A stretch of DNA of 64,000 bases, taken from the NCBI RefSeq assembly GCF_008327685.1, contig NZ_BDDE01000018.1, positions 357,312-421,311 on the forward strand, read 5' to 3'. This DNA comes from Actinomadura sp. K4S16 (GTDB lineage: Bacteria; Actinomycetota; Actinomycetes; Streptosporangiales; Streptosporangiaceae). This document shows, in pieces, positions 24,895 to 34,001 of the stretch. Positions within the stretch are counted from its first letter, which is position 1, and every line of letters starts with the position of its first letter. The translations under genes and the position numbers were made by a program. The notes under the pieces were generated by a model that did not search any database, was not told the DNA's origin, and saw only the letters and a list, made by a program, of their open reading frames with translations.

Positions 24895-26258
24895 TGGGGT
24901 TCCCGGAAGGGTTCCTGTGGGGCACGGCCACCGCCGCCTACCAGATCGAGGGCGCGGCCCAGGAGGACGGCCGCGCGCCGTCCATCTGGGACACGTTCAG
25001 CCACACTCCCGGCAAGGTCCTGAACGGCGACACCGGCGACATCGCCACGGACCACTACCACCGGTGGGAGGAGGACATCGCGACGATGGCCGAACTCGGC
25101 ATCGGCGCGTACCGGTTCTCGATCTCCTGGTCGCGGGTCCTGCCGGACGGGACGCCCAACCCCAAGGGCATGGACTTCTACTCCCGCCTGGTCGACGCGC
25201 TGCTGGAGCACGGCATCGCCCCGGTCGCGACCCTCTACCACTGGGACCTGCCGCAGTCCCTGGAGGACGCGGGCGGCTGGCCGGACCGCGACACGCCCCG
25301 CCGCTTCGCCGACTACGCCGAGCGCGTCGGGCGCGTCCTCGGCGACCGTGTCCAGACCTGGACGACGCTGAACGAGCCGTGGTGCTCGGCGTTCCTCGGC
25401 TACGCGTCCGGCGTGCACGCACCCGGACGCACCGACCCGGTGGCCGCGCTCACCGCCGCGCACCACCTGAACCTCGCGCACGGCCTGGCGGTCCGGGCGC
25501 TGCGCGGTGTGGTGTCGCCGCACGCGCGGCACTCGGTCACGCTCAACCTGCACCACCTGCGCGGCGACGCGGAGGCGGTCCGGCGGGCGGACGCCGTCTC
25601 CAACCGCGTGTTCCTCGACCCCATGCTGGGCAACGGCTACCCCGCCGACCTGCTGGAGGACACCGCGCCCCTCACCGACTGGGGCTTTCTGCGCGACGGG
25701 GACGAGGACATCATCGCCGCGCCGCTCGACGTCCTGGGCGTCAACTACTACGCGCCCACCCTCGTCCGGGACTGGGACGGCACCACCCCGCGCGCGCACG
25801 CGGACGGCCACCGCCAGGGCGCGGCCAGCCCGTTCGTCGGCTGCGACGCCGTGGAGTTCGCCGAGCAGCCCGGCCCCCACACCGCGATGGGGTGGCCGAT
25901 CGACGCGACCGGGATGGAAGAGCTCCTGCTGCGGCTGCACCGCGAGTACCCGGACACCCCGCTGATGGTCACCGAGAACGGCGCCGCGTTCGACGACGTG
26001 ATGGACGTCGACGGCCGCGTGCGCGACCACCGCCGCATCGCCTACCTGCGCGACCACATCGCCGCCGTCGAGAGGGCGTGCCAGGCGGGAGCCGACGTCC
26101 GGGGCTACTTCGCCTGGTCGCTGCTGGACAACTTCGAATGGGCCTACGGCTACTCCAAGCGCTTCGGCCTCGTCCACGTCGACTACGCCACCGGCGACCG
26201 CACCTGGAAGGACAGCGCCTCCTGGTACCGCGACGCCATCGCCCGCGGCCCGTCGTGA
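24894..26258 (+). CDS. GH1 beta-glucosidase, cytoplasmic
   Basis: 454 residues, the standard GH1 length. Begins FPEGFLWGTATAAYQIEG; acid/base E161 in TLNEP, nucleophile E361 in VTENG, and WSLLDNFEWAYGYSKRFGLVHVDY near the end. No signal peptide. With the upstream alpha-xylosidase it could alternately strip xylose and glucose from imported xyloglucan oligosaccharides. A second GH1 in the window (35540-36964) is closely similar in its motifs, so the two pathways keep separate enzymes. Confidence 0.94.
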   Translation: MGFPEGFLWGTATAAYQIEGAAQEDGRAPSIWDTFSHTPGKVLNGDTGDIATDHYHRWEEDIATMAELGIGAYRFSISWSRVLPDGTPNPKGMDFYSRLVDALLEHGIAPVATLYHWDLPQSLEDAGGWPDRDTPRRFADYAERVGRVLGDRVQTWTTLNEPWCSAFLGYASGVHAPGRTDPVAALTAAHHLNLAHGLAVRALRGVVSPHARHSVTLNLHHLRGDAEAVRRADAVSNRVFLDPMLGNGYPADLLEDTAPLTDWGFLRDGDEDIIAAPLDVLGVNYYAPTLVRDWDGTTPRAHADGHRQGAASPFVGCDAVEFAEQPGPHTAMGWPIDATGMEELLLRLHREYPDTPLMVTENGAAFDDVMDVDGRVRDHRRIAYLRDHIAAVERACQAGADVRGYFAWSLLDNFEWAYGYSKRFGLVHVDYATGDRTWKDSASWYRDAIARGPS

Positions 26259-27505
26259 GCGCCGGACGCGCGGTGAACCCCGGACGCGCGGGCGCGGCCG
26301 TGGCGGCGCTGGCCCTGGGCGCGTTCGCCTTCGGCACGACCGAGAACCTGCCGATCGGGCTGCTCCCGCTCATGGCGGACGACCTGGACGTCTCCGCCTC
26401 CACCGTGGGGCTGCTCGTCACCGGCTACGGGATGGTGGTCGCGGTCGTGTCGGTCCCGCTCGTCCGGCTGACGGTCCGGGTGGGGCGCCGCCCGCTGCTC
26501 ACCGGCGTCATGGCGGTCTTCCTGGTCATGACGTTCGCGTCGGCGGCCGCCCCCGGCTACGGGTCCCTGTTCGCCGCGCGCCTGGTGACCGCGCTCGCGC
26601 AGGCGGTGTTCTGGCCGGTCGCCGTGGTCGCCGCGGCAGGGCTGCTGCCGCCCGAGGCGCGGGGCAGGGCCGCCGCCTACGTGTTCGGGGGCGGGTCCCT
26701 GGCCATCGTGCTCGGCGTCCCCGCCGGCGCCTGGCTCGGGCGGGCCGCCGGATGGCGCGCCTCCTTCGCCGCGCTCGGCGTCATCTGCCTGGTGTCCTTC
26801 GCCGCGCTCGCCGCCCTGCTGCCCCGGGGCGAGGCGGGCGGCCGCGACCCCGTCCCCGCGTCCGCGCCGGACGCGCGGCGCTTCCGGCTCCTGGTCGTCA
26901 CGATCATGCTGCTGGTCGGCGGCGTCTTCACCGCCTTCACCTACATCACCGAGTTCCTGACCCGCGTCAGCGGCTTCCCGGACTCGGCCATCAGCCCGCT
27001 CCTGCTGGCGAACGGCGCCGCCGACATAGCGGGAGTGGTCGTCGCCGGCATCGTGGTGGACCGTGGCCCGCGCGCCCTGCTCGCCGGGTCCGCCGCGGTG
27101 CTGGCGGCCGCCCTGCTCGGCCTCTTCGCCTTCGGCGCGGCGGCGGTGCCCGCGGTCCTCATGCTCGTCCTGCTGGGGATCGGGCTGCCGTGCGCCGCGA
27201 CCGCCTTCCAGGCCCGGGTGATGGAGTCGGCGCCGGGCGACACCGACGTCGCGTCGGCCTGGACGTCGGCCGCCTTCAACGTCGGCATCGCCGGCGGAGC
27301 CCTGTTCGGCGGCGTCCTGCTGCCGGTGACCGGCGTGCGCGGCACGGCCCTCGCGGGCGCCGCGGTCGCCGGGACTGCGCTCGCGGTGATCGGGGCCGAC
27401 CGGCCCGCGCGCGTCCGCGCTCCGACCGGTTCGGGCGGGGTTACCATCATTCGCACTCTGAACCGCTACGAGGACGACGGGACGGTCCGTGGTCAAGATC
27501 ACTGA
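26255..27505 (+). CDS. MFS transporter (sugar/drug efflux type)
   Basis: 416 residues, about twelve membrane helices, with GTG overlapping the GH1 stop. The start AFAFGTTENLPIGLLPLMADDLDVSASTVG and VRVGRRPLLTGV fit the DHA1/SotB-like efflux branch. Possible role: export of surplus xylose or another sugar released by the cluster, or unrelated efflux. The last 17 bases overlap the LacI gene, so its C-terminal tail is shaped by that overlap. Confidence 0.82.
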   Translation: MSAGRAVNPGRAGAAVAALALGAFAFGTTENLPIGLLPLMADDLDVSASTVGLLVTGYGMVVAVVSVPLVRLTVRVGRRPLLTGVMAVFLVMTFASAAAPGYGSLFAARLVTALAQAVFWPVAVVAAAGLLPPEARGRAAAYVFGGGSLAIVLGVPAGAWLGRAAGWRASFAALGVICLVSFAALAALLPRGEAGGRDPVPASAPDARRFRLLVVTIMLLVGGVFTAFTYITEFLTRVSGFPDSAISPLLLANGAADIAGVVVAGIVVDRGPRALLAGSAAVLAAALLGLFAFGAAAVPAVLMLVLLGIGLPCAATAFQARVMESAPGDTDVASAWTSAAFNVGIAGGALFGGVLLPVTGVRGTALAGAAVAGTALAVIGADRPARVRAPTGSGGVTIIRTLNRYEDDGTVRGQDH

Positions 27506-28496
27506 CGTGGCGCGGCACGCGGGAGTGTCGCCGAGCACGGTCTCCTACGTGCTGAGCGGGAAGCGCTCGATCTCCGAGGAGACCCGGCGGCGCGTCCGGG
27601 AGAGCATCCGCGAGCTCGGCTACCGGCCGCACGCGGGCGCTCGCGCGCTCGCCAGCAGCCGCTCCAACGTGCTGGCGCTGATGATCCCGCTGCGCTCGGG
27701 CATCGCGGTGCCCGTCGTCATGCAGTTCGCGGTCTCCGTCGTCACCGCCGCGCGCCGCCACGACCACGACGTCCTGCTGCTCACCCAGGAGGAGGGTGAG
27801 GACGGCCTGCGCCGCGTCGCCGACAGCGCCCTGGTCGACGCGCTGATCGTCATGGACGTCCAGATGGAGGACCCGCGGCTGCCGCTGCTGCGCTCCCTGG
27901 ACCGGCCGAGCGTGCTCATCGGCTTCCCCGCCGACGCGGACGACCTCACCTGCATCGACCTCGACTTCCACGCGGCCGGCGCGGTCTGCGTCGAGCACCT
28001 CGCCGGGCTCGGCCACCGCGAGATCGCGCTGATCGGCTCGCCGCCCGAGGTGTACGCGCGGCAGACCGGCTACGCCCAGCGGGTCGCCGACGGGTTCGCC
28101 GCCGCGGTCCGCGAGCACGGGCTGACCGGGGACGTTTACCCGTGCGAGTCGACCGCCGACGCGGCCCGCGAACTCGTCGCCCGGCTGCTCGCCGAGCGCC
28201 CCGGCCTCACCGGCGTCCTCGTCCACAACGAGCCGGTCGTCGGCCCGGTCGTGCGGGCGCTGCGGGCGGCCGGGCGGCGCGTCCCCGAGGACGTGTCCGT
28301 CGTCGCGCTGTGCCCGGACGAGATCGCCGAGCACGCCGAGCCGCCGCTGTCGTCGGTCGCGATCCCCGCCGAGGAGGTCGGCGGCCGCGCCGTGGAACTG
28401 CTGATGTCCAAGCTCGACGGCGCGCCCGTGCCCGCCGCGACCCTGCTCCCGCCCACCCTGACCAGGCGCGCCAGCAGCGCGCCCGCGCCCCGCTGA
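27489..28496 (+). CDS. LacI-family repressor of the first ABC/GH module
   Basis: 335 residues from the GTG at 27489. N-terminal HTH KITDVARHAGVSPSTVSYVLSGKRSISEETRRRV, the hinge ARALASSRSN, then a periplasmic-binding-protein-like effector domain. It is the last gene of the operon and is followed 55 bases later by an operator before the GH3 gene. The two identical TCGAAGCGCTTCGA palindromes are its natural targets. The inducer is probably a product of the imported oligosaccharide. Confidence 0.9.
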   Translation: MVKITDVARHAGVSPSTVSYVLSGKRSISEETRRRVRESIRELGYRPHAGARALASSRSNVLALMIPLRSGIAVPVVMQFAVSVVTAARRHDHDVLLLTQEEGEDGLRRVADSALVDALIVMDVQMEDPRLPLLRSLDRPSVLIGFPADADDLTCIDLDFHAAGAVCVEHLAGLGHREIALIGSPPEVYARQTGYAQRVADGFAAAVREHGLTGDVYPCESTADAARELVARLLAERPGLTGVLVHNEPVVGPVVRALRAAGRRVPEDVSVVALCPDEIAEHAEPPLSSVAIPAEEVGGRAVELLMSKLDGAPVPAATLLPPTLTRRASSAPAPR

Positions 28497-28551
28497 CCGA
28501 GCGGGCGCCGCCGCACCGACGAAGGAGGAAGGGGCCCTTCCCGGGCCGTTA

Positions 28552-28565
28552 TCGAAGCGCTTCGA
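28552..28565. promoter_or_regulatory. LacI-family operator TCGAAGCGCTTCGA, copy 2
   Basis: Identical to the palindrome at 19469-19482, and the match extends outside it on both sides. It is 37 bases upstream of the GTG start of the secreted GH3 gene, which it should control separately from the operon. Confidence 0.85.
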
Positions 28566-28602
28566 CACATTCGCTCGGGGGATGTTTCCAGAAGGAGAAC
28601 CG

Positions 28603-31590
28603 GTGCACAGAGCCCATCGCAATCCCCGTTCCCCCGGCCGGCGCAGCCGGTCGCTGCCCCTCGTCGCGGCCGTCGCGCTGGCGGCCCCCCTCGCGTGGAC
28701 GGCGCCCGCCGCCGCCCGCGAGGCCTACCCGTTCCGCGACCCGCGGCTGCCCGTCCAGGCCCGGGTGGACGACCTGGTCGGACGGCTCACGCTCGACGAG
28801 AAGATCTCCCTGCTGCACCAGTACCAGCCCGCGATCCCGCGGCTCGGGATCAACCGGTTCAAGACGGGCACCGAGGCGCTGCACGGGGTCGCGTGGTCGA
28901 CCGACGTCCACAACAACGGCGCCGTCGTGACCGCGAAGGGCACCGTGTTCCCGCAGTCGGTCGGGCTCGGCGCGACCTGGGACCCGGCCCTGCTGAAGCG
29001 GATCGGCTCGGCCGTCGGCGACGAGGCCCGCGGCTACAACAGCGAGAACCCCGACGTGTGGGGCCTCCAGCTGTGGGCTCCGGTCGTGAACCTGCTCCGA
29101 GACCCGCGCTGGGGCCGCAACGAGGAGGGCTACTCCGAGGACCCGCTGCTCACCGGCCTTCTCGCCACCGCGTACGGCCAGGGCATGCAGGGCGACGACC
29201 CCGAGCACCTCAAGGCCGCGCCGGTCCTCAAGCACTACATGGCCAACAACAACGAGGTCCGCCGCGACCAGACGTCCTCCAGCCTGCGGCCCCGGGTGCT
29301 GAAGGAGTACGACGAGGTCCCGTTCAAGATCCCGCTGACCCGCGACGCGGCGACCGGGATCATGACGTCCTACAACCTCGTCAACGGCCGTCCCGCCACG
29401 GTCAGCCCCGACGCCGGCGGGCTCGTCCGCTCCTGGTCGGACCGGACGCTGTTCAACGTCACCGACGCGGGCGCCCCGAACAACCTCGTCGGCTCCCAGA
29501 AGTACCACCCCGACCTGCCCACCGGCGACGCGGCGATCCTCAAGGCGGGCGTGGACAGCTTCACCACCGACGACACCAACTCGTCCATCACCGTGAACGC
29601 GGTCAAGACGGCGCTGTCGCGGGGGCTGCTCGCCGAGTCCGACATCGACCGGGCGGCGGAGCACATCCTGAGCGTCCGCGTGCGGCTCGGCGAGTTCGAC
29701 CCGGGCGGCGGCCCCTACGGCAAGATCGCCAAGGACGCGGTGGACAGCCCCGCGCACCGCGCCCTGGCCCGCACCGCCGCGGCCGAGCAGATGGTCCTGC
29801 TGAAGAACCAGGGCAAGGCCCTGCCGCTCTCGTCGCAGAAGGTCGCGGTCGTGGGACCGCTGTCGGACACGCTCTACACCGACTGGTACTCGGGCGCGCT
29901 GCCGTACAGGGTCACGCCGCTGGAGGGCATCAGGAAGCGCGCCGGTGTGGTGGCCTCCAGCGAGGGCGTCGACCGCATCGCCCTCAAGGACGTGAAGACG
30001 GGCAAGTACATCGCCGGCGGGACGGGCTCCGGCGCGGTCCTGAAGACCGGGCCCGCCTCGTCCTCCGACGCCACGGCGCAGTTCGACGTGTTCGACTGGG
30101 GCCAGGGCGTCGTGACCCTGCGCAGCGCCGCCAACGGCAAGACGGTCGGCCGCCACAACTGGGGCGACACCTTCGCCAACGACCAGGACCAGCCGAACGG
30201 CTGGTTCGTCCAGCAGATGTTCAAGCTGGAGAAGCAGGACGGCGGCGACTACCTGCTCCGCTACGCCGGGTACGAGAAGGCCTACGACTGGGCCGACCCG
30301 GCGAAGACCTACATGAAGGCGCAGGACGACGGCACGCTCGTCCTCACCGCGAAGGCCGAGGCGTCCCGCTTCGCCAAGGACGTCGTCAGCAGCGGCGTGG
30401 ACTCGGCGGTCAAGGCCGTGACCGGCGCCGGCGCCGCGGTCGTCGTGGTCGGCAGCATGCCGTTCATCAACGGCCGCGAGGACCACGACCGCACCACGAT
30501 GGCGCTCGCCGAGGGGCAGTCGGATCTCATCAGGGCCGTCCGCAAGGCGAACCCGAACACGGTCGTCGTGGTGGAGAACAGCTACCCGACGACGCTCGAC
30601 TGGGAGCAGGCCAACGTCCCGGCGATCCTGTGGACGAGCCACGCCGGAGCCGAGACGGGGAACGCCCTGGCGTCCGTCCTGTTCGGCGACGAGAGCCCCT
30701 CGGGCAAGCTGCCGCAGACCTGGTACCGCTCCGACCGCGACCTGCCCGACATCCTCGACTACGACATCATCAAGTCGGACCGCACGTACCAGTACTTCAA
30801 GGGCAAGCCGCTCTACCCGTTCGGCTACGGCCTCTCCTACACGTCGTTCCGGTACGGCGAGCCGCGCCTCAGCAGCCGCTCCATCGCACGCGACGGCACG
30901 GTGACCGTGACGGTGCCGGTGACCAACACCGGCAAGAGGGCCGGCGACGAGGTCGTCCAGCTCTACACGCACCAGCAGAGGTCCCGGGTGAAGCAGCCGG
31001 TGAAGAGCCTGCGCGCCTTCGCCAAGGTCCACGTGGCTCCAGGCAGGACGGTGAACGCGACACTCCGGCTGAAGGCGTCGGACCTCGCCGTCTGGGACGT
31101 CACGCGCGACAAGTGGACGGTGGAGAAGTCGAAGCACGACCTGCTCATCGGCTCCTCCTCCACCGACATCCGGCGCCGCGCGGCCCTCGAGGTGCGCGGC
31201 GAGGCGATCCCCGCCCGCGACCTCGCCAGGCCCACCCGCGCCGCCGACTTCGACGACCACAACGCGATCCGGCTGGTCGACGAGACGAAGGCGTCCGGTG
31301 ACGCGGTGGCGGGCGCCGCCGGCTCCTGGCTGCGGTTCGCGGACGCCGACCTCGGCTCGTCCGCCGGCAGGATCACCGCGCGAGTGGCGGGCACGTCCGC
31401 GACCACGATCGAGGTCCGCCTGGACCGCCCGGACGGCCCCCGCGCCGGGACCCTCACCGTCCCGTCCACGGGCGGCGACTACACCTACAAGGAGATCACC
31501 GCACCCCTGACCGGAGCGCGCGGAAACCACGACGTGTACCTGGTCTTCAAGGGCGAGACCCGCCTGAGCACCTTCTCCCTGACCCGCTGA
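28603..31590 (+). CDS. secreted GH3 glycosidase with inserted beta-trefoil-like and C-terminal CBM6-like domains
   Basis: 995 residues from the GTG at 28603, preceded by AAGGAG; an ATG at 28582 lacks a ribosome site. Signal peptide about 1-38. GH3 N-domain with KHYMANNNE and candidate nucleophile D288 in LFNVTDAG. The GH3 C-domain is interrupted by roughly 100 residues of ricin/fascin-like repeats (TLRSAANGKTVGRHNWG), then resumes at AAVVVVGSMPFINGREDHDR. Next comes a fibronectin-III-like part after YPFGYGLSYTSF and a CBM6-like domain to the end. Likely a beta-xylosidase or beta-glucosidase trimming plant polysaccharide outside the cell. Confidence 0.88.
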   Translation: MHRAHRNPRSPGRRSRSLPLVAAVALAAPLAWTAPAAAREAYPFRDPRLPVQARVDDLVGRLTLDEKISLLHQYQPAIPRLGINRFKTGTEALHGVAWSTDVHNNGAVVTAKGTVFPQSVGLGATWDPALLKRIGSAVGDEARGYNSENPDVWGLQLWAPVVNLLRDPRWGRNEEGYSEDPLLTGLLATAYGQGMQGDDPEHLKAAPVLKHYMANNNEVRRDQTSSSLRPRVLKEYDEVPFKIPLTRDAATGIMTSYNLVNGRPATVSPDAGGLVRSWSDRTLFNVTDAGAPNNLVGSQKYHPDLPTGDAAILKAGVDSFTTDDTNSSITVNAVKTALSRGLLAESDIDRAAEHILSVRVRLGEFDPGGGPYGKIAKDAVDSPAHRALARTAAAEQMVLLKNQGKALPLSSQKVAVVGPLSDTLYTDWYSGALPYRVTPLEGIRKRAGVVASSEGVDRIALKDVKTGKYIAGGTGSGAVLKTGPASSSDATAQFDVFDWGQGVVTLRSAANGKTVGRHNWGDTFANDQDQPNGWFVQQMFKLEKQDGGDYLLRYAGYEKAYDWADPAKTYMKAQDDGTLVLTAKAEASRFAKDVVSSGVDSAVKAVTGAGAAVVVVGSMPFINGREDHDRTTMALAEGQSDLIRAVRKANPNTVVVVENSYPTTLDWEQANVPAILWTSHAGAETGNALASVLFGDESPSGKLPQTWYRSDRDLPDILDYDIIKSDRTYQYFKGKPLYPFGYGLSYTSFRYGEPRLSSRSIARDGTVTVTVPVTNTGKRAGDEVVQLYTHQQRSRVKQPVKSLRAFAKVHVAPGRTVNATLRLKASDLAVWDVTRDKWTVEKSKHDLLIGSSSTDIRRRAALEVRGEAIPARDLARPTRAADFDDHNAIRLVDETKASGDAVAGAAGSWLRFADADLGSSAGRITARVAGTSATTIEVRLDRPDGPRAGTLTVPSTGGDYTYKEITAPLTGARGNHDVYLVFKGETRLSTFSLTR

Positions 31591-31633
31591 TCCGCTGACC
31601 CGCTGACCTCGTCCCGGCGCGAGGGGCGCGATC

Positions 31634-32464
31634 TCACAGGTTCGCGCCCCTCAGCGCCTGGAGGGCGTCGGAGGTGGGGGAGCCGGGGGCCGCGGTGTAG
31701 AAGACGGTCCACTGGTCGCGGGCCGGATCGTGCAGGGCCTCGCACTGGAGGTCGAGCAGGCCCGCGACCGGGTGCCGGATGAGCTTGCGCGTCGAGCGCC
31801 GGAGCCGGACGTCGCCCTCGGCCCACAGCGTCCGGAACTCCGGGCTGGCGGCCAGCAGCCGCTCGACCAGGGAGCGCACGCCGGGGTCGCGCGGGTACCG
31901 GGCGGCCACCGCGCGCAGGTCGGCCACGGCCTCGCGGGCGAACCGGCGGGCGTCGCCGGGATCGAGGCGGTCCCGGCCCTGCGGCCTTGCGAAGAAGCGC
32001 CAGACGACGTTGCGCTCGTCCTCGGGAACGGCGGAGAAGTCCCCGAACAGGGCGGCTGCCATGGGGTTCCAGGCCAGGACGTCGTACTTGGCGTCGCAGA
32101 CGAGCGCGGGAGTGTCGACGAGCCGCTCCAGCAGGTGCAGGAGGCCCGGCCGCACCTCGCGCACCGGCGCGGCGGGCGGCGCGGGCACTTCGCCGGCCAG
32201 GTAGTGGAGGTGGGACCGCTCGTCGTCGGTCAGCCGCAGGGCCCGCCCGAGCGCGGCGAGCATCTGCCGCGACGGCCGCGGCCCCCGGCCCTGTTCGAGC
32301 CGGACGTAGTAGTCCACCGACATCCCGGCGAGGTTCGCGACCTCCTGCCGGCGGAGGCCGGGCGTGCGGCGGCGCCCGCGCTCCAGGCCGACCTCGGACG
32401 GCTGCACCCGCGCCCGCCACCGACGCAGGAAGGCGGCCAGCTCCGCCCGGTCCCCGTGCTGCAT
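31634..32464 (-). CDS. XRE-family regulator with MmyB-like ligand domain
   Basis: 276 residues from the ATG at 32464; the open frame continues further upstream without support. The HTH (TPGLRRQEVANLAGMSVDYYVRLEQGRGPRPSRQML) is followed by a PAS-like MmyB domain (LVCDAKYDVLAWNPMAAALFGDF, FRTLWAEGDVRLR) that binds a fatty acid in a homologue. Such genes are typically divergent from a short-chain dehydrogenase they regulate, exactly as here. A 19-base sequence is repeated before both starts. Confidence 0.9.
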   Translation of the reverse strand: MQHGDRAELAAFLRRWRARVQPSEVGLERGRRRTPGLRRQEVANLAGMSVDYYVRLEQGRGPRPSRQMLAALGRALRLTDDERSHLHYLAGEVPAPPAAPVREVRPGLLHLLERLVDTPALVCDAKYDVLAWNPMAAALFGDFSAVPEDERNVVWRFFARPQGRDRLDPGDARRFAREAVADLRAVAARYPRDPGVRSLVERLLAASPEFRTLWAEGDVRLRRSTRKLIRHPVAGLLDLQCEALHDPARDQWTVFYTAAPGSPTSDALQALRGANL

Positions 32465-32474
32465 GGCTCCAGTG

Positions 32475-32556
32475 TGGCCGCCCGGCCGCGCCGCCACCAT
32501 GGGACCGCCGGTACCAGCCTCGGCAGTGCTCTCCCGCCGGCGCGGCCGGGCGGCCA
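32475..32556. promoter_or_regulatory. divergent promoter region with a 19-bp sequence repeated before both genes
   Basis: CGGCGCGGCCGGGCGGCCA occurs at 32538-32556 on the plus strand and at 32475-32493 on the minus strand. In each case it reads toward, and ends 11-12 bases before, the start codon of the flanking gene. The 44 bases between must hold both promoters. Candidate paired operators for the XRE regulator. Confidence 0.6.
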
Positions 32557-32568
32557 GAGTCCCGTCCC

Positions 32569-33294
32569 ATGACAACGAAGCTGATCGTCCTCATCACGGG
32601 CGCCAACAAGGGCATCGGTCTCGCGACCGCGGGCGCGATGGCGCGGGCCGGGCACACGGTGCTGCTCGGCGCGCGGGACCCGGGCCGCGGGACGGCCGCC
32701 GCCGCGGGACTGGCCGAGCAGGGGCTCGACGTCCGGTTCGTCAGGCTGGACGTGACCGACCAGGCGACGATCACGGCCGCCGCCGAGCTGGTCGACGCCG
32801 ACTACGGGTGCCTCGACGTCCTGGTGAACAATGCGGCCATCCCCCAGGGCGGGGCGCGCCCGCCCTCCGAGATGTCGGTCGACGCCCTGCGCGCGGTCTA
32901 CGAGACCAACGTGTTCGGCGTCGTCGCCGTGACCAACGCCATGCTTCCGCTGCTGCGCAGGTCGCCGTCCGGCTACATCGGGAACGTCTCCAGCGGGCTC
33001 GGGACCTTCGCGTTCCTGAGCGATCCGGACGAGAGGTTCGCGCAGTACGCGACGATGCTGGGCTACAACTCGTCCAAGGCGGCGCTCAACGCCGTCACGC
33101 TCATCTACGCCACCGCCCTACGGGACTCCGGTATCAGGGTCAACGCGCTGTCGCCCGGCTTCTGCGCCACCGACCTCAACGGCCACACGGGCGTCCTGAG
33201 CGCGGACGAGGGCGGAGCCCACATCGCCAGGCAGCTCATGGAGGAGGCGACGGGGGTCTTCCTCAACGAGAACGGCGGCACCTACCCCTGGTGA
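32569..33294 (+). CDS. short-chain dehydrogenase/reductase
   Basis: 241 residues. NAD(P) motif TGANKGIGLAT, NNA at the fourth strand, catalytic Ser in NVSSG, and YNSSK (Tyr and Lys). Classical SDR with a carbonyl-reductase-like GANKGIG start. Start at the ATG at 32569, 13 bases after the repeated leader element. The substrate is unknown; the divergent XRE regulator probably controls it. Confidence 0.93.
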   Translation: MTTKLIVLITGANKGIGLATAGAMARAGHTVLLGARDPGRGTAAAAGLAEQGLDVRFVRLDVTDQATITAAAELVDADYGCLDVLVNNAAIPQGGARPPSEMSVDALRAVYETNVFGVVAVTNAMLPLLRRSPSGYIGNVSSGLGTFAFLSDPDERFAQYATMLGYNSSKAALNAVTLIYATALRDSGIRVNALSPGFCATDLNGHTGVLSADEGGAHIARQLMEEATGVFLNENGGTYPW

Positions 33295-33536
33295 CGGGGC
33301 GCGGGCGCGGGACGGCCGTGAATATCACAAACCGCGGGCAATTCACTGCCAATCGGCATTGCACATTCGGGCAGACTTGATTTAAGAATGAACGGGTGGC
33401 CAGGTTGGGACGGAGAATGGCCTTGTTTGGTGGAGTTTGTGGCACCTAATGTCTGGATGCGGCGGGGCATTCACCACAATTCGATGCCCTGCCGGCCAAT
33501 GCCGCAGATCGCGGCGGGCGATCCAGGGAGGAAGAC

Positions 33537-33926
33537 ATGCACATGTCGCGTGCCCGTTTCCGGTGGGCGGCCGTCCTGGCCGGAGTGGCGATGCTCGTCC
33601 CGGCGGTGCCGGCGCGGGCGGACGGACCGGCCGGCGCCTACCTGCTCACGGTCGTGCCGCAGGACGGCCCCGCCGTCACCCGCACCCTGTGGTGCGACCC
33701 CGACGGCGGGACGCTCGGCGCCGCGTCCCATGCCTGCGACCAGCTCGAGGCCGCCGGCGGCGACGTCGGACGCGTCCCCGCGCGGCGGGAGCCGTGCACG
33801 CTGGAGTACGCGCCCGTCACGGTGATCGCGAACGGCGTCTGGCACGGCGTTCCGCGGTACTTCACCCGGACGTATCCGAACCGGTGCGCCGCCGCGCGCG
33901 CCACCGGCGGAATCCTTTTCGGCTAG
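33537..33926 (+). CDS. secreted SSI-family subtilisin inhibitor
   Basis: 129 residues: signal peptide about 1-28 (ends VPARA), then the SSI fold. Four conserved cysteines (LWC, HAC, EPC, NRC) give the two family disulfides. By alignment with Streptomyces subtilisin inhibitor, the reactive loop CPMVYDPV is CTLEYAPV here, so the P1 residue is Leu instead of Met, which suits subtilisin- or chymotrypsin-like proteases. Ribosome site GGGAGGAAG precedes the ATG at 33537 (a second ATG follows at 33543). The 242-base gap before it is unusually AT-rich and presumably holds its promoter. Confidence 0.9.
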   Translation: MHMSRARFRWAAVLAGVAMLVPAVPARADGPAGAYLLTVVPQDGPAVTRTLWCDPDGGTLGAASHACDQLEAAGGDVGRVPARREPCTLEYAPVTVIANGVWHGVPRYFTRTYPNRCAAARATGGILFG

Positions 33927-34001
33927 TAACCCATGGTCTGCGGGCCGCCGGAATGGGGAGCGGGGTGCTGTCCGGCGGCCCGCGCTGTAAAGGAGGCGTT
34001 C

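Noticed and set aside
32569..32571. SDR gene starting far upstream, from 31987
   Set aside because: The frame upstream is an Arg/Pro-rich shadow of the XRE gene; the ATG at 32569 gives a normal-length SDR.
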